A DNA stretch of 64,000 nucleotides from Pontederia crassipes (GCA_030549335.1 JAUKPH010000017.1:4767001-4831000); one strand, 5' to 3'. Positions 11,213-26,765 are shown, counted from the stretch's first letter. The notes: a model not told the origin generated them from the letters alone. Numbers and translations: made by a program.

Positions 11213-13180
11213 TAAACAGCTAGCGACTTTACAGACTAGGCCTTAATCATCTGTAGCATGCAACTAGATGCAATATTATTATTATTATTTTAGCTCCTTT
11301 TTCTTTTTGCATGTAGTTTCTTGGTTAAGGATTGATTCAGATCACGATACCCAATAAAAACTGTGTTGGATGCTTCGTAGTGATATATATGAGCGAGAAA
11401 AGAGAGATAAATCCATGTTATATGGCTTGGATTTGATCTTTGACGAGCTTCCTCATCTCTTTCCCCTCTTCTTCTATGAAGCTCCAAATTAAATTTGTTC
11501 TGTATCAGTAATTACCTATAATTTCCTGATTTATATCCACCACGTTCATGCACGTATGCAACTCAGAAATCCTAGTAACATTCTTTTTTGCAATGTCCTG
11601 ATGCGTTTGAGGTTTGCTTGTGAGAGAAAGCTATTATTTTACAACTTACAACGCCATGCAATATGAGCTGAATTCCATGAGTGTGAAACTTGCGTATGGA
11701 AGTTCTGCACATGAGCTGAATCCAGCACTTGTAGCTGAAAAGAATGAACAGACAGATAAGGACATTACAGGAGGACAAAACATTATGTAAATTCTTATTT
11801 TATTTATTTTTTTTAAAGAGAGGGAAGGGAAATATACTTTTTGCTCCATCTGCTAGAAGAATCCTCATGTCTGTTCTTCCATTGATTGATTTCTTGCTTA
11901 GCTGTGGCTGATGACGACTGGCACATTACTGACTCTCTGATTCGTTTCGGGGGAAAGACGACTGCTCTTTTCTTTCACATATACAGGCAAACGAGGACAA
12001 ACCAGGTAGATAACTTGTTTGACACAAACAGGAAAGATCAGATTCGTGCTGTAAGTCACAGCATGCAGACGATCTCTTGATTGGGATATGACATCTGTTG
12101 TTGAGAGTTCTTTGTCTGAAATAAGATTTCATTTCTTGTGGCATTTCAGACCAAGTGTTTCTGGCGAGTGTGACTGTGGAGTATGATGAGCACTTTAACG
12201 TTTTGACAAGTGCAACTGTAATTTTGTACCAGTATAACTGTTTCGATGTGCTCGGAGGCTCGCCGGAAGCTTGTGCAAAATTAACTTGCTCATTATGCCA
12301 TCATATAGATTGCATGATCGCATTAAAGATGCTTGATTGTACACACCTTGCGTCATAACTTTCGACCACACCTGCCGGAATACATGTTCAGTCTCCGGCA
12401 AAGGAATACGTGCTCACTTTTCGTCCATGGCGCGATAGGCACGGAGATGGCGTCGCCAGCCATAAAGGTGGTGCATTCATGATCTGATGAGCAAGAGAAT
12501 GCAGGGTTGGTCGGATGCATGGGAGTCCAGAAATCCAAAAACCTTCCAATGAACAATAATTGAAAGCGTCCCTACTTCACATGGAGATGCCGCTTGTCTC
12601 ATTATATATGCAGCGTACTGCAGTGATATGATACTGAAGATTCAGATCTTTCTCTCTCCTCTTTGTCCTTGCCCTGCTACATTTAATTGGTGCCCTTCCA
12701 ATGATTAATAATGGCGGGCAGAACAAAGGATGGATTGCACGAGAGACGTGTAAAGAAACATCCCCCCTAACAAAGGGATCAAAACTTATTACACCCCAAA
12801 CCCAAGAGCCTCAGAGGAGACCTGCAGCATCGAACAGTGCTTTCCTCTCAAACGCAGAATGCTGGAAACAAACGGGTTACAGTTCAGATGGCAGTAACGA
12901 AGGCATTGTAACTACATAACATGCTAAATTTGGTGAAGACATGAACCCCCCTACCCATTGCATGAGGTCGAGGATGATCGGGTTCGGATTTGGCAATCTC
13001 CAGTACCAATTTTGTCGGAGCCTCGAGAAAGCTCAAGAACGATGTAGTGTTCTCAGCAGTGGCACTGTGAAAAGTCATAGCAGAGTTGCATATACAATTT
13101 TAATTTGGACCATGCACCCACGTAAATACTGTCATCACCATTTCTTTTACTCATACGCAATAACATGCATGCACATATTT
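11213..13180. other. Intergenic DNA downstream of the AP2/ERF gene
   Basis: About 2 kb with many overlapping short frames on both strands, none with a recognisable domain or splice pattern. The first few hundred bases are probably the 3' UTR. Confidence 0.4.
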
Positions 13181-13247
13181 CATTGTGCTTCATCTGATAT
13201 TTTCATTGTTGCATTTGATATTTTCATTGTGCTTCATCTGATATTTT
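13181..13247. repeat. Three ~22-bp tandem units at the edge of a truncated LTR
   Basis: The unit CATTGTGCTTCATCTGATAT (plus TTT) occurs at 13181 and 13225 with a variant at 13204. The next bases, CATTGTATGAAG, begin the sequence shared with the right-hand LTR, so the repeat abuts the LTR breakpoint and shares CATTGT with it. Confidence 0.75.
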
Positions 13248-13248
13248 C

Positions 13249-14895
13249 ATTGTATGAAGATAAAGAATTATGAATTGTATCATCTTCTGTAGATCATATT
13301 AATAATAGATCAAAGATCATCATAGGAGTGACAAGAGCCACTAATCATCATGAAGGGATTTCATTATTAATATGCTTCATCTTCTTCATCATCTTATTAT
13401 TCATCTTTGACTTATGGTGGGGTATATTTCAACCCACAGGGAGGTCTGCCTCAACCCGTCCATCATCATCATAACTGACAGAGCCAGCACATAACTGACC
13501 GTAGTCAGTCCATAACTGATCGTCACCAGTTCATCATAAAAAGAGCTCTCCATTTAATATTTTTCATCTTTTATCTTGAAACTTTTAATTTATCTTTATT
13601 AGGACATAAGGATTATGATCAAAATTTGGTCATCATAGGAAAGGATTAATAAATCATAATGATCAAGGATCCTAATCATCATCATTATATAAGACATAAT
13701 CAGAGCTACAAGATAGGATCATGGAGAGAAATCAGATACGCATAACATCTTAATCATCATCATAAATAGATCAGCATTGATGGGTATGAATAGGTGTCAT
13801 CACCGATATGATTGGATCTAAATCAATTCATTATAATAAGAGTCATAAGATCATGGTCATGTTGGACATCATTATACTAAAGGCATAATAACAAAAGCAT
13901 AATCATGTCTTATATCAGGATTAATCACATGAATCAGGGATCTAGAGATCATAAAAAATATCTAAACAGCATCGGGACTCGGACCGAGTCAGGTAGAATC
14001 TGAGTCGAGTTCATCGGACATCCTTCTCGAAAAAATAGAGTTAAACTCGGGCCGGACTCGAGTCACACTCGGGCCGGATCGGGTCATCGTCAAGTCGGGG
14101 CAGTCATCGCGCCTGACTTCTTCATCGTGAGTGAAACTCGGGCCGGGTCATCATCAACCCGGGCTGGGTTCATCCTGTTGCAGAGCTCGAAGAGCGCGGT
14201 AATGGCGGATCCGGGCCGAGTTCACAGAACTCGATCCGGGTTTGGACCTGCCCGGGCCGGGTTAAGGTGAATCCGGGCCGGGTCCTCTTACGCAGAATCT
14301 ACGTGGACGCGCAGTGCGTGTTCCGATCATTTTTTCTGATGATGACCGGCATCAAACATCATCATACGACATCATACTATAATTAGGGATCAACTAGAAC
14401 ATGTTTCAAGTCTAAAACCAAGATTCTATGACGAATCTATCCTAGTTCCATACCTTATTAGTTTCTGTCCAGAAACTAATCTGCAGTCTTCTTCTTCGTG
14501 TTCTTCCTCTTCCTCTTCTTCTTTATTCCGGCCCCCTGTATAGGCTTGTAGTCCACGTTCGTCGATGATCAAATCCCCAATCTATTATATGTTGTGCGGT
14601 AGCAGCCCGACATGTGAGAGGGGGAGAAAGAGACGCAGAATATTAGGGTCGGGTTGTGGAGAAAAATAGAGGGGCTGATTTGTTTAATTTATCCTCATAT
14701 TTATAGGGGAGAAATTTGAGAACAATTGAGACTTCAAGATTTGATTTAATTCCCTCAAATTTTAAATCTGTGTTTCCTATTTATCTTTTTCTATATTTGG
14801 TTTTTATCTTCCTATTTGTTTTAATCCTTTCCATCCTCTTCTTTTCCTTTTTCTATTTCAAATTTATCTTATTTTTTAAGTTGGCCGGCGTTACA
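13249..14895 (-). mobile_element. LTR (element 3' LTR), truncated at its outer end
   Basis: About 1.65 kb in direct repeat with 18926-20596, near-identical with scattered substitutions and small indels. Its inner end reads CGTTACA (14889-14895), matching the end of the other LTR. The outer part corresponding to 18267-18925 of the other copy is missing. It contains a GC-rich block (13970-14310) with repeated CTCGGGCCGG-like motifs. The frame at 14716-14901 is LTR sequence and not a gene. Confidence 0.85.
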
Positions 14896-14916
14896 TTATA
14901 AACCCCTTAAAATAAA
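14896..14916 (-). other. Polypurine tract of the LTR element
   Basis: Minus strand TTTTAAGGGGTTTATAA immediately precedes the 3' LTR, the position used to prime plus-strand DNA synthesis. Confidence 0.6.
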
Positions 14917-16974
14917 ATTCGTCCTCGAATTTAGTCATCGGATAGGAGCTTACTAACAAGAAGGGGACTTCTTGTTCATTCGTACGATGGTCCATCTTAT
15001 ACTTAGAAAGACATTTTTTTCATCATCGTTCCATCTTCAGCATCTTAAAGACATAGTCCTTTCGTCATCATATCCATTGGGACGATGGGTCCTTTTAGGG
15101 CGAATGTTCTTTTATCATATACCATTTCTTTCATCATATGGTTCATCTTTTCATTTTATCTTTGCTATAATTGAAAAATAAAATCTACTTCAGCCAACAC
15201 AATAATATGTTGCTATTCAAATCATCCATATGTCACTTAGAGAATTGCCTCGTACGAGGTTGTAAACTCTTTTTTACATAAGTCATGGCAATCTTCTTTT
15301 CATCTTGTATTTTTCTTAACCTAACATTCTAACTTTTGATCACAAGGGACCAATTAATATTTTTAGGAGCAAAATTAGCTTCAATTATCATGAGAAAACT
15401 TAAAGATGTCATGACATGGCATCGTTTGGACGTATTTCAATTTTCGATCAAATGAGTGATATGGATCAAACACCTTCTTAGTGGGAGAAAAACTTGGTTG
15501 GAGATACCTTTCATACAACTTTATCATTAGATTTAAAAATCCATCTACATTAGTCTTTCTTGGCGTAAAATTTTATCATGCCTGACTACCTTCATCCTTT
15601 TTTTTTAATTCAATTCAATTTTCTTGACATGTTCATTTTGTCTATTCCAAGTCTTTGACATTTTAGATACTTTCTTTCATTTACCACATTCTACATATAC
15701 ATACCTCATTCCCACATATAGGTAAGTGGTATGGTACCCAATACAAGATCTTTAAGGAAAACTTGCGAATGACATAATCATCATTAACATTAAAATTCAT
15801 CATGGGATATAACATAGGATCGATAAGCATTGATAGGTGAAAAATGAAATATTGTCTCATGATTGATTCCATAAACATGATCATCATGAACTATAGTATG
15901 ATCATCGTCGATCCTAAGATTAAGGGTCATCATTATAGCATATGGTATGGTTGATTATACAATCATGGGACATCATAAGAAAATTGAGATTTCTTATTTC
16001 ACATCATAAAATAATTTATCATTGTTCGTGGGATCATTCCTTAAGTATAGGCTGGTTATCATGTGGATCATCATGTGGATCATTAAGATTAACAATGGCA
16101 CAACCTAGCATGGTGGGAGAAACTTTATCATGAGGGTCATTAAGTATAATCCATCATCATTGGTAGTCACCATCTTTATAAAATAAAATTGTTCATAATT
16201 CACATAATCATATACATGATCGTAAGGATAATTAAGATTAGCATTAACATCAATAGATAAAAGTGTCATCCTAGATAATGCCATCCTTATATAAAAAAAT
16301 TATTAATGTCGTGCATCATCTTTTCATAAGGTTTCTAGTGCTCTACCTTTTTCATATTGACATACTAGGTATTTAGAACATACTTTTGTATCTCCATGTT
16401 TCATGCCATTGCTATTTGTTTATTCTTATACATCCGTGTACTTCCCAAATGAATCGCAACCCAGACTTATGGTAACATCCTTATACTTCTTGTACTTTCC
16501 AAATGAATCGTAATCCAGGCTTATAATATCCATTTAATACTTTTTCCTTATAAGGCATAATCCCAAATGAATCACAACCCAGACTTAGAACATTTGTGTA
16601 ATACTTCCTCTTTTAAGGCTTCGACATTCAGGTTCTACATGCTTGTTCATATTCATGCAATCTCATTGAAGCCTAATGAGCCTTCCTTCTTGTATTTGAG
16701 TGCATGTGGAATAGAATTCATTACCATGGTGGTAATTTATGAGAAACTCAGAATCATTTAGAAACTTCATATAAGTAGTATTTCAGAATAATACTACAAC
16801 CTCAAAATCCTTCCTGAATAATTGAAGATAATACCATAACTCATTTGAGTTCCTAAGTTAATTATTTCATCTTATACTTCTTCAATCATTTTTTTTTCAT
16901 GTGGATTTATGCTATCTTAGTACCATCAGTACCAATTCACATATGTTCCTTATATTGCTCCGGGGATAGTCCGA

Positions 16975-17345
16975 ACATCATATTCATGAGGTCCATATAA
17001 GTTTGAGGATATTCGTTAGTCCAGTGGCATCACTAAATTCATAGTGATTATACATCGACATAAAACTTATCTTCATCATATCTTCTTCAATAATTTGAAG
17101 CTACTGGTACTTACTTCATAGGTCAACTTTGGATAACATCCTGATTTTAAATAGGTCATATATACATGGAAATATATATTTGTGTCTTGATGATTGTTTT
17201 ATTTAACAACTTGTAAATAAATCTATAAATTCATAGAGTCATCATTCTTCTTTACAAAAGAAGTGAAACATTCTAAAAATGAGACCCTCGGTTTCATAAA
17301 CCCTTTGTCTTAAAGTTATTAAATTTGACTCTTCAATTCATGTGT
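16975..17345 (-). pseudogene. Reverse transcriptase remnant (gypsy type)
   Basis: On the minus strand, short translated pieces in different frames line up in the expected order with conserved blocks of gypsy reverse transcriptase: a DKGF and FVKK block, a SKVDL block, and a YMDLMN block. In-frame stops and frame changes between and inside the blocks show it is dead. Frequent C-to-T type changes probably contributed. No integrase or RNase H block was recognised. Confidence 0.6.
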
Positions 17346-18250
17346 TATGGGGCCTTTGAAATTAGAGTCATACTTGAAAGGAGGTCGATATGGCACTTAA
17401 CTTCTAACTATAGCTTTTAGTGCACTTGGGTACCGATAACTATCTTCTTCTTTTTGCATAATATTTATACATCTTAGGAGGAAACTCAATTGGCACTAAG
17501 AATCCCATCATAATCCTCTTAATTTCTAATCGATGTGAAGAAAAGATCTTATCTTCCATCGTCATTTTGTATGAATAGGACGTACTTTATGGTATGAAAT
17601 TATTTTCATAGGGTCATCATCCTTAAAAGTAGCTTATGTCATATAAGGGTCAATAGGCTCACTAAGAGTGTTGTTCATCATCGTAGATAATGAAAACATA
17701 TGATTTGATAAGATTGATAATGGCCGGAATCATGTCAATCATCATCTTTACCAAATCAATATAGGTCAGTATTTTTTTCTTACTTATGTTGATGTGACCT
17801 TTTCCTAAACATCATCATGAAAGGGCTCTTCTTTAATAGTATGAACAACTATATAGATTGAGGTCACATATGAAATCAATAATAGAGATTTGGTCAAATC
17901 ATCATTGGATCATTACTTCATCATCCTAACACGATGGACAATATGAAGTGTGACATAAGAAAGATATGATAAGATAATATGGAAGATAAATGTTATCATA
18001 TCAATTGTCACATCATGAAATTATTCTATGTTCATATAGTACATCATCATTGGTCATCATTATAGACATCGTAAAGATCAATATTGACCTAAGCAAGTAT
18101 CATAAGTTAAGAGTTGCCATCTTAATCATTCAATTTATGAAAGAGGAACAAACTTACTTGATATGACTTCAGGTGGCGCAGTGATTGCTCGTGGCACTTG
18201 CACATGGACCATGACATCATACACTAGGACATGAGAATGTCCTAACTTTA

Positions 18251-18263
18251 GGCTCAGATACCT
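18251..18263 (-). other. Primer binding site of the LTR element
   Basis: Minus-strand AGGTATCTGAGC, two mismatches from the tRNA-iMet complementary sequence, 3 bp inside the LTR that starts at 18267. Confidence 0.65.
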
Positions 18264-18266
18264 AAC

Positions 18267-20596
18267 TGTAACGCTCCCAAATTGCACCCTGCCACGTGAC
18301 AGAATACGCTACGGGTCATCCTTACATGTACATCTTATTGACCAAAATAAAGACTTTGACTGATCAACTCAAACATCATATAAACGCAGAAGACTTAATC
18401 ACATTAAATAATAAAAAGAGTATGACATCTTAGTATGCGGAAGATTGATAAAGAACTTTATATGAGTCCAAAGGGAAGCTAGTACATCAAACTAAAGGAC
18501 TCAAGATACTCATGTGCAGCCACATATGAGCTCGATCTGTCACCATTGGTCATCTTCATCATTAAAATCTTGTCCTGCATTTAAGAATATGCAGGGGAGA
18601 AATCTCTCTATGAGTTTTACAACTCAGTATGAAAGTAAGATAAAAATAATCATAAGATCATAATACTAAACAAGAATCATAAAGACTTCATCATTATCAT
18701 ATAAAAGAGAATAGACATCATCATGATATAAATAAAAAGATTCTTGTAACGTGTCATATGGATAATGGATCACTAAGATCACAAGAACTTAATAGATCAA
18801 GATGTCATCTTCTTGAGATCATAAGATCAAACGATCAGGATAGATCATTATAAATCATCATAAAATGATAAGCGTCGATCATCTTGATTATAAGGTCATC
18901 ATTATGTAAAGATTCATGAGAGATAATTGTATGAAGATAGAAAATCATGAATTGTATCATCTTCTGTAGATCATATTAATAATAAATCAAAGATCATGAA
19001 AATATCATCATAAGAGTGACAAGAGCCACTAATCATCATGAAGGGATTTCATTATTAATATGCTTCATCTTCTTCATCATCTTATTATTCATCTTTGACT
19101 TATGGTGGGGTATATTTCAACCCACGGAGAGGTCTGCCTCAACCCGTCCATCATCATCATAATAACTGGCAGAGCCAACCCATAACTGACCGTAGTCAGT
19201 CCATAACTGATCGTCACATGTTCATCATAAAAAGAGCTCTCCATTTAATATTTTTCATCTTTTATCTTGCAACTTTTAATTTATCTGTATTAGGACATAA
19301 TGATCATGATCAAAATTTGGTCATAATAGGAAACGATTAATAAATCATAAAGATCAAGAATCCTAATCATCATCATTATATAAGACATAATCAGAACTAC
19401 AAAATAAGATCAGGAAGAGAAATCAGATGCACATATACATCTTAATCATCATCATAAATAGATCAGCATTGATGAGTATAAATAGGTGTCATCACCGATA
19501 TGATTGGATCTAAATCAATTCATTATAATAAGAGTCATAAGATCATGGTCATGTTGGACATCATTATACTAAAGGCATAATAACAAAAGCATAATCATGA
19601 CTTAGATCAGGATTAATCACATGAATCAGGGATCTAGAGATCATAAAAATTATCTAAACAGCATCGGGACTCGGACCGAGTCAGGTAGAATCTGAGTCGA
19701 GTTCATCGGACATCCTTCTCGAAAAAATAGAGTTAAACTCGGGCCGGACTCGGGTCACACCCGGGCCGGATCGGGTCATCGTCAAGTCGGGGCAGCCATC
19801 ACGCTCAACTTCTTCATCATGGGTGGAACTCGGGCCGGGTCATCATCAACCCGGGCCGAGTTCGTCCTGTTGCAGAGCTCGAAGAGCGCGGTAATGGCGA
19901 ATTCGGGCCGAGTTCACAAAACTCGATCCGGGTTTGGACTTGCCCGGGTTGGGTTAAGGTGAACTCGGGTCGGATCCTCTTATGCAGAATCTGCGCGGAC
20001 GCGTAGTGCGTGTTTCGATCATCTTTTCTGACGATAGTCGGCATCAAACATCATCATACGACATCATACTATAATTAGGGATCAACTAGAACATGCTTCA
20101 AGTCTAAAACCAAGATTCTATGACGAATTTATCCTAGTTCCATACCTTATTAGTTTTTGTCCAAAAAATAATCTACAGTCTTCTTCTTCGTGTTCTTCCT
20201 CTTTCTCTTCTTCTTTATTCCGGCCGTTCCCCCTGTATAGGCTTGTAGTCCACGTTCGTCGATGTCCAAATCCCCCATATGATCTTCTGTTGGGTGATAG
20301 TAGCTCGACGTGGGAGAGGGGGAGAGAGAGACGCAGAAAATTAGGATCGACTTGTGGAGAAAAATAGAGGGGCTGATTTGTTTAATTTGTCATCATATTT
20401 ATAAGGGAGGAATTTGAGAACAATTGGAACTCCAAGATTTGATTTAATCCCCTCAGATTTTAAAACTTTGTTTCCTATTTATCTTTTCCTATATTTGATT
20501 TTTATCTTTCTATTTGTTTTAATCCTTCCCATCATCTTCTTTTCCTTTTTCTATTTCAAGTTTATCTCTTTTTCTTTAAGTTGGCTAGACGTTACA
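18267..20596 (-). mobile_element. Complete LTR (element 5' LTR), 2330 bp
   Basis: Bounded by TGTAACG at 18267 and CGTTACA at 20590-20596, a perfect 7-bp terminal inverted repeat with the usual TG...CA edges. The 18926-20596 part repeats 13249-14895. A GC-rich zone (19668-19990) carries many CGGGCCGG-like motifs. Open frames within it (19095-19340, 20414-20686) are not genes. Confidence 0.85.
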
Positions 20597-21690
20597 AGGT
20601 GGGCCATGGCCGGGGGCGCCCCGGACACGCCCGAGGCACGGAGGCTCCCGGGACGGCAAGGAAAGTCCCTGCCCACTTTGGCATAATGCACGCTTTGACA
20701 TTATGCCCATTTAGGCACCGGACGTTGGGCGACGAGCGCGGAGGCGAGTCGCACTCCTGCTCCTACTTGGAGTCGGACTCCTACTCCTACTTGGAGTCAA
20801 AGTCGCACCAACCCTGAGACGAGACGAGGAGGCATCGTGGGACGAAGACCCCTGATCAAAGTGTCATAATGCATGCCTTAACATTATGCCCACTTTGGCA
20901 GCAGACAGTGGACGCAACGAGTGCGGACATGGCTCGGGGCACAGCAGGGCATGGCGGTTGCAGCGGCTGGAACCCTAATGGGTCTGGCCCATCTTCAGAG
21001 GTCCTAGACGTCCCCTAGAGGGATGGAAACCTCATGTGCATGCAGCTCTCTCCAAAGAAGGAAAGGTGTCCAATGGAAAGTAAGGTGCATGAGCACTTAC
21101 TTTTCATTGCAACCAACAAAAGCTTCGCGAAGGAAACCTGGCTAGAAGAAAAGGAGGCTCCTCTCCTAATTAGGAGGATGGACAGATGGAAAGCAAGGGA
21201 AGCCGGCCCTAGCTTTCCATATGATCGAATTCTGCCCTCTTCTCTATGACCGATCAAGGGGCTATCGATGGAAGTGATCGTCCCGGGTGTTCAACTTGGC
21301 AAGTAGGCTAGGAATTATAGGAATATAATTAGGACACCCAAAGGGGGGTTTTAGCAATTAGAGGTCGTGTCGGACTCTTTGACTTAAGGAACGTTATTAG
21401 TGGCAAGTAAAGTTGCATATGGCCGGCCCCTAGAAGGTTTTTGGCCGACTTGTGTAATGATCGATTGGCGCAACAATCGAGCAATCTCTTGGAATAAGAG
21501 TTCCGTTCTTTTTCCTCAACCGAGTACTTCTTTCTCTTGTGCATCTTGAGAAGTTTTCATTGTGCGTGCAGGTGGGCGTCCGAGATCAGGGGCGAACATC
21601 GTGAAGGTTGCTGGAGTCTTGACGCAACAAGGTTCTAGACCGGCACATCCTTAGACTTCGTGGACAACGGGGTTTAAGGGTGTGACACCG
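20597..21690. repeat. GC-rich LTR-like repeat, unclassified
   Basis: Sequence abruptly becomes GC-rich right after the LTR. It holds two copies of a motif with CATAATGCACGCTTTGACAT and CATTATGCCCA (about 20674 and 20861), and a doubled CTCCTACTTGGAGTC motif (20760-20806). On the minus strand it would begin TGTCACACCCTTAAACCCCG near 21686, a style common for gypsy LTR starts. A matching second LTR is absent, so it may be a solo or fragmentary LTR into which the neighbouring element inserted. No gene is recognised. Confidence 0.4.
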
Positions 21691-22374
21691 GGGCGGCGCC
21701 GCCCGACCAAGGGCAGCACCGACCCAAGGGTTTTGATGATGCGATCAACAAAGCTAGGGCATGAGAGAAGAGGGAAGAAAATGGTTTCTTGAGTCAAGAG
21801 GAGGGTGGAGAAGGAGAAGATCTGGTGGCGCCACCGACGGCTAGACGAAGAGTAGGTTACCGGGTTTTCACCTATTCCAAAAGTTGGAAGCCCTCCTCGT
21901 GTATAGTTTCCAGCGCGCGAAACTTCAAACCACAAGGTTAAGGCATGCAACGGGAGGACCAGCGGAAGAGATGGAGGCAAAAGAGAGAGAAAGCTGAACA
22001 GAGAAGATGAACGAATGAGGTTATCATGAGTACTCTTTTCTCCTCTGGACAACGTGCTCTGCTTTTGTCCCTCTCTACCCTTTTCCAGTTACGTCAAATG
22101 CACAGATAAAAGTCAGGGCTTTCTTCGTAGTTTTATGGTCCTGATCCTTCTCCTGAACACCTTCCCATCCTTCTAACATGGTACATTGTTAGGGACCTCA
22201 ACCATTATATCTTTCAAATTCACCGAGCATATGTCGCTTCCTGAAATTTCAAACCCGGAAGAGTAATTTCCGAACACACAAATCTACACTTCTTTTTCTC
22301 TTTTGCGAGTTCTTTCAATAAAACCGATTAGAAGATCAAGAAGCTTTGAACCACACCACGTGTAATAGACGGGG
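21691..22374. other. Intergenic DNA, no gene recognised
   Basis: Mixed-composition sequence. The 133-codon minus frame at 21651-22052 has no family features. Confidence 0.35.
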
Positions 22375-22397
22375 CACAGAGATCATGGTAGGACGAA

Positions 22398-22606
22398 CAA
22401 CAAACAACAAACAAAGCCTTATCCCACTAGGTGGGGTCGGCTACATGGATCATACGACGCCATTCCGCATTCGTTGATTCATGTTCATGCGATTCGACAG
22501 GATTTTACGCTGGCTGTCGGGGCCTAACACAACCCTCCTCCTTTATCCGGACTTGGGACCGGCTATAAAACATAGGCGGAGTTATAAAACATAGGCGGAG
22601 TTATAC
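22398..22606 (-). mobile_element. Au-like SINE with long target duplication
   Basis: On the minus strand the element ends with ATGTAGCCGACCCCACCTAG, then GTGGGATAAGGCTTTGTTTG and a TTG-rich tail, the 3' region of Au-type plant SINEs. It is flanked by a perfect 23-bp direct repeat (22375-22397 and 22607-22629), showing a retrotransposed insertion. Near its head an 18-19 bp unit ATAAAACATAGGCGGAGTT is duplicated. No coding capacity, as expected. Confidence 0.85.
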
Positions 22607-22629
22607 CACAGAGATCATGGTAGGACGAA

Positions 22630-22895
22630 GACTGAGTTTATCACGACGTTATCTTCTTGTGAAACAAATTGAAAAGTGGACATCCACAACCATGAGAAAG
22701 TAGACCAGCTTTCAATTCACTATTTTAAGGAGAACATCTATGGATTCATCAGAGTTTGAAATTTGAAGCTATGTACAAGAGTTCCGTAAATCAGAAAAGT
22801 AATTCAGCAATTACGGGAGTAACAATGGAGTTTAAAATGCAAGCATCCTAAATTTTCTCCCTCCCCGTCGACTAATTCATAATCAATGCATTGGT
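22630..22895. other. Probable 3' UTR and flank of the cysteine protease gene
   Basis: Between the SINE and the stop codon of the minus-strand protease gene. No other feature is seen. Confidence 0.4.
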
Positions 22896-25730
<2,835 letters not shown>

Positions 25731-25810
25731 GGCGGGAGAGGGGAGGGGGGAATGCGGGGGATCGAGTGCCCAAGATTGGATTTTGACGAGTTGGGAGCGC
25801 TAAAGGTGGG

Positions 25811-25820
25811 ATTTTTATAG
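25811..25820 (-). promoter_or_regulatory. TATA box of the protease gene
   Basis: CTATAAAAAT on the minus strand, about 80-90 bp upstream of the start codon at 25730, in a well-placed position for a short leader. Confidence 0.65.
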
Positions 25821-25830
25821 GGACGGAGGG

Positions 25831-26670
25831 GTCTCGAGGTGGTGGAGATGGATCGGGACTTGTGATCTGGAATTTGACGTTATGAAAACAGTTGAATGGG
25901 ACTCTATCGTGAAAATAAAAAACAGTTGGGGTATTATAAATCCATCTGCTGTCTCTTTCCGATAAATAATAATATTATATGATTATTTATCTTTTGTTAG
26001 GATGCGATAATAGATATAAATAATTATTAATCGGGAGGCGGTGAGAGGATGAATTATGGACAGGGTTGGAAAAAGTGGAGGGAGAAAGGAGAGAGAGAAA
26101 GCTGCAAGTTTTGGCTTTTGCAGAAACAGAAAGAGGAAAAGTTTCAGAAAGAAGGTTGGGAGGAGTGAGAGAGCAGGAGGCCGACCACAGGAGTGCCCTT
26201 CAAAGCAGGAGGAGAGAGGAGAGAGAGAGGGAGGTGGCGGTGACGGTGGGTTGGAGAAAGAAATGGTTTTGCTGCACCGCCTCGAGACAGAAAACTTGTC
26301 CTGCCCTGTGACTCCTGCTGAGAGTACGTATTTGATTTTCTATTCGAATCGAAATAATTGATTTATCTAATAAAGTTTCCTTTTTCTTAAATGCATTTTT
26401 TAGGAGAACCCGTTTTATTAAAAAAAATGTTAGTTAATGTGGAGATAAAAATGTTTTTCTCGAGATAATAAAAAAATTGATTGAGGAATCAAATAAAATC
26501 AATCGATTTCCTGCCGAGAGGATCAGATCTTTTTTTATTTATTTATTTATTGAGTCCTTGATTTCATGCGAAGTCTTCGACTTTGGTCAGGTCGCCTTCG
26601 TGTGCACGGAAACGATTTGACTCGCATGTAAAGTGCAACCCATAAATTAGGGGCTTCAATTAGAATGCAA
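25831..26670. other. Intergenic DNA upstream of the protease gene
   Basis: Promoter flank followed by a purine-rich (GAGAGA) patch at about 26050-26290. The open frame at 26056-26361 has low-complexity composition and no recognised domain. Confidence 0.4.

Positions 26671-26764
<94 letters not shown>
26671..26764. repeat. (ATT)n microsatellite
   Basis: About 31 perfect ATT units. Confidence 0.95.

Positions 26765-26765
<1 letters not shown>

Larger units (their letters stand above)
13249..20596 (-). mobile_element. Decayed LTR retrotransposon, Ty3/gypsy-like, minus strand
   Basis: Two direct LTR copies (13249-14895 and 18267-20596) flank about 3.4 kb. Orientation is minus. Just inside the right LTR the minus strand reads GGTATCTGAGCC (18262 down to 18251), 10 of 12 matching the usual tRNA-Met primer site. 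Just inside the left LTR the minus strand has a polypurine stretch TTTTAAGGGG preceded by GAGGACGAATTT, a common end of plant gypsy polyproteins. Minus-strand blocks at about 17221-17345, 17101-17140 and 16975-17040 resemble successive conserved blocks of gypsy reverse transcriptase but are full of stops and frameshifts. The interior is rich in CATCAT-type sequence. It cannot move by itself. The outer left end is deleted, so no target duplication can be checked. Confidence 0.82.

Noticed and set aside
21651..22052. 133-codon minus-strand frame near the SINE
   Set aside because: No domain, no promoter or splice support, and next to LTR-like repeat DNA.
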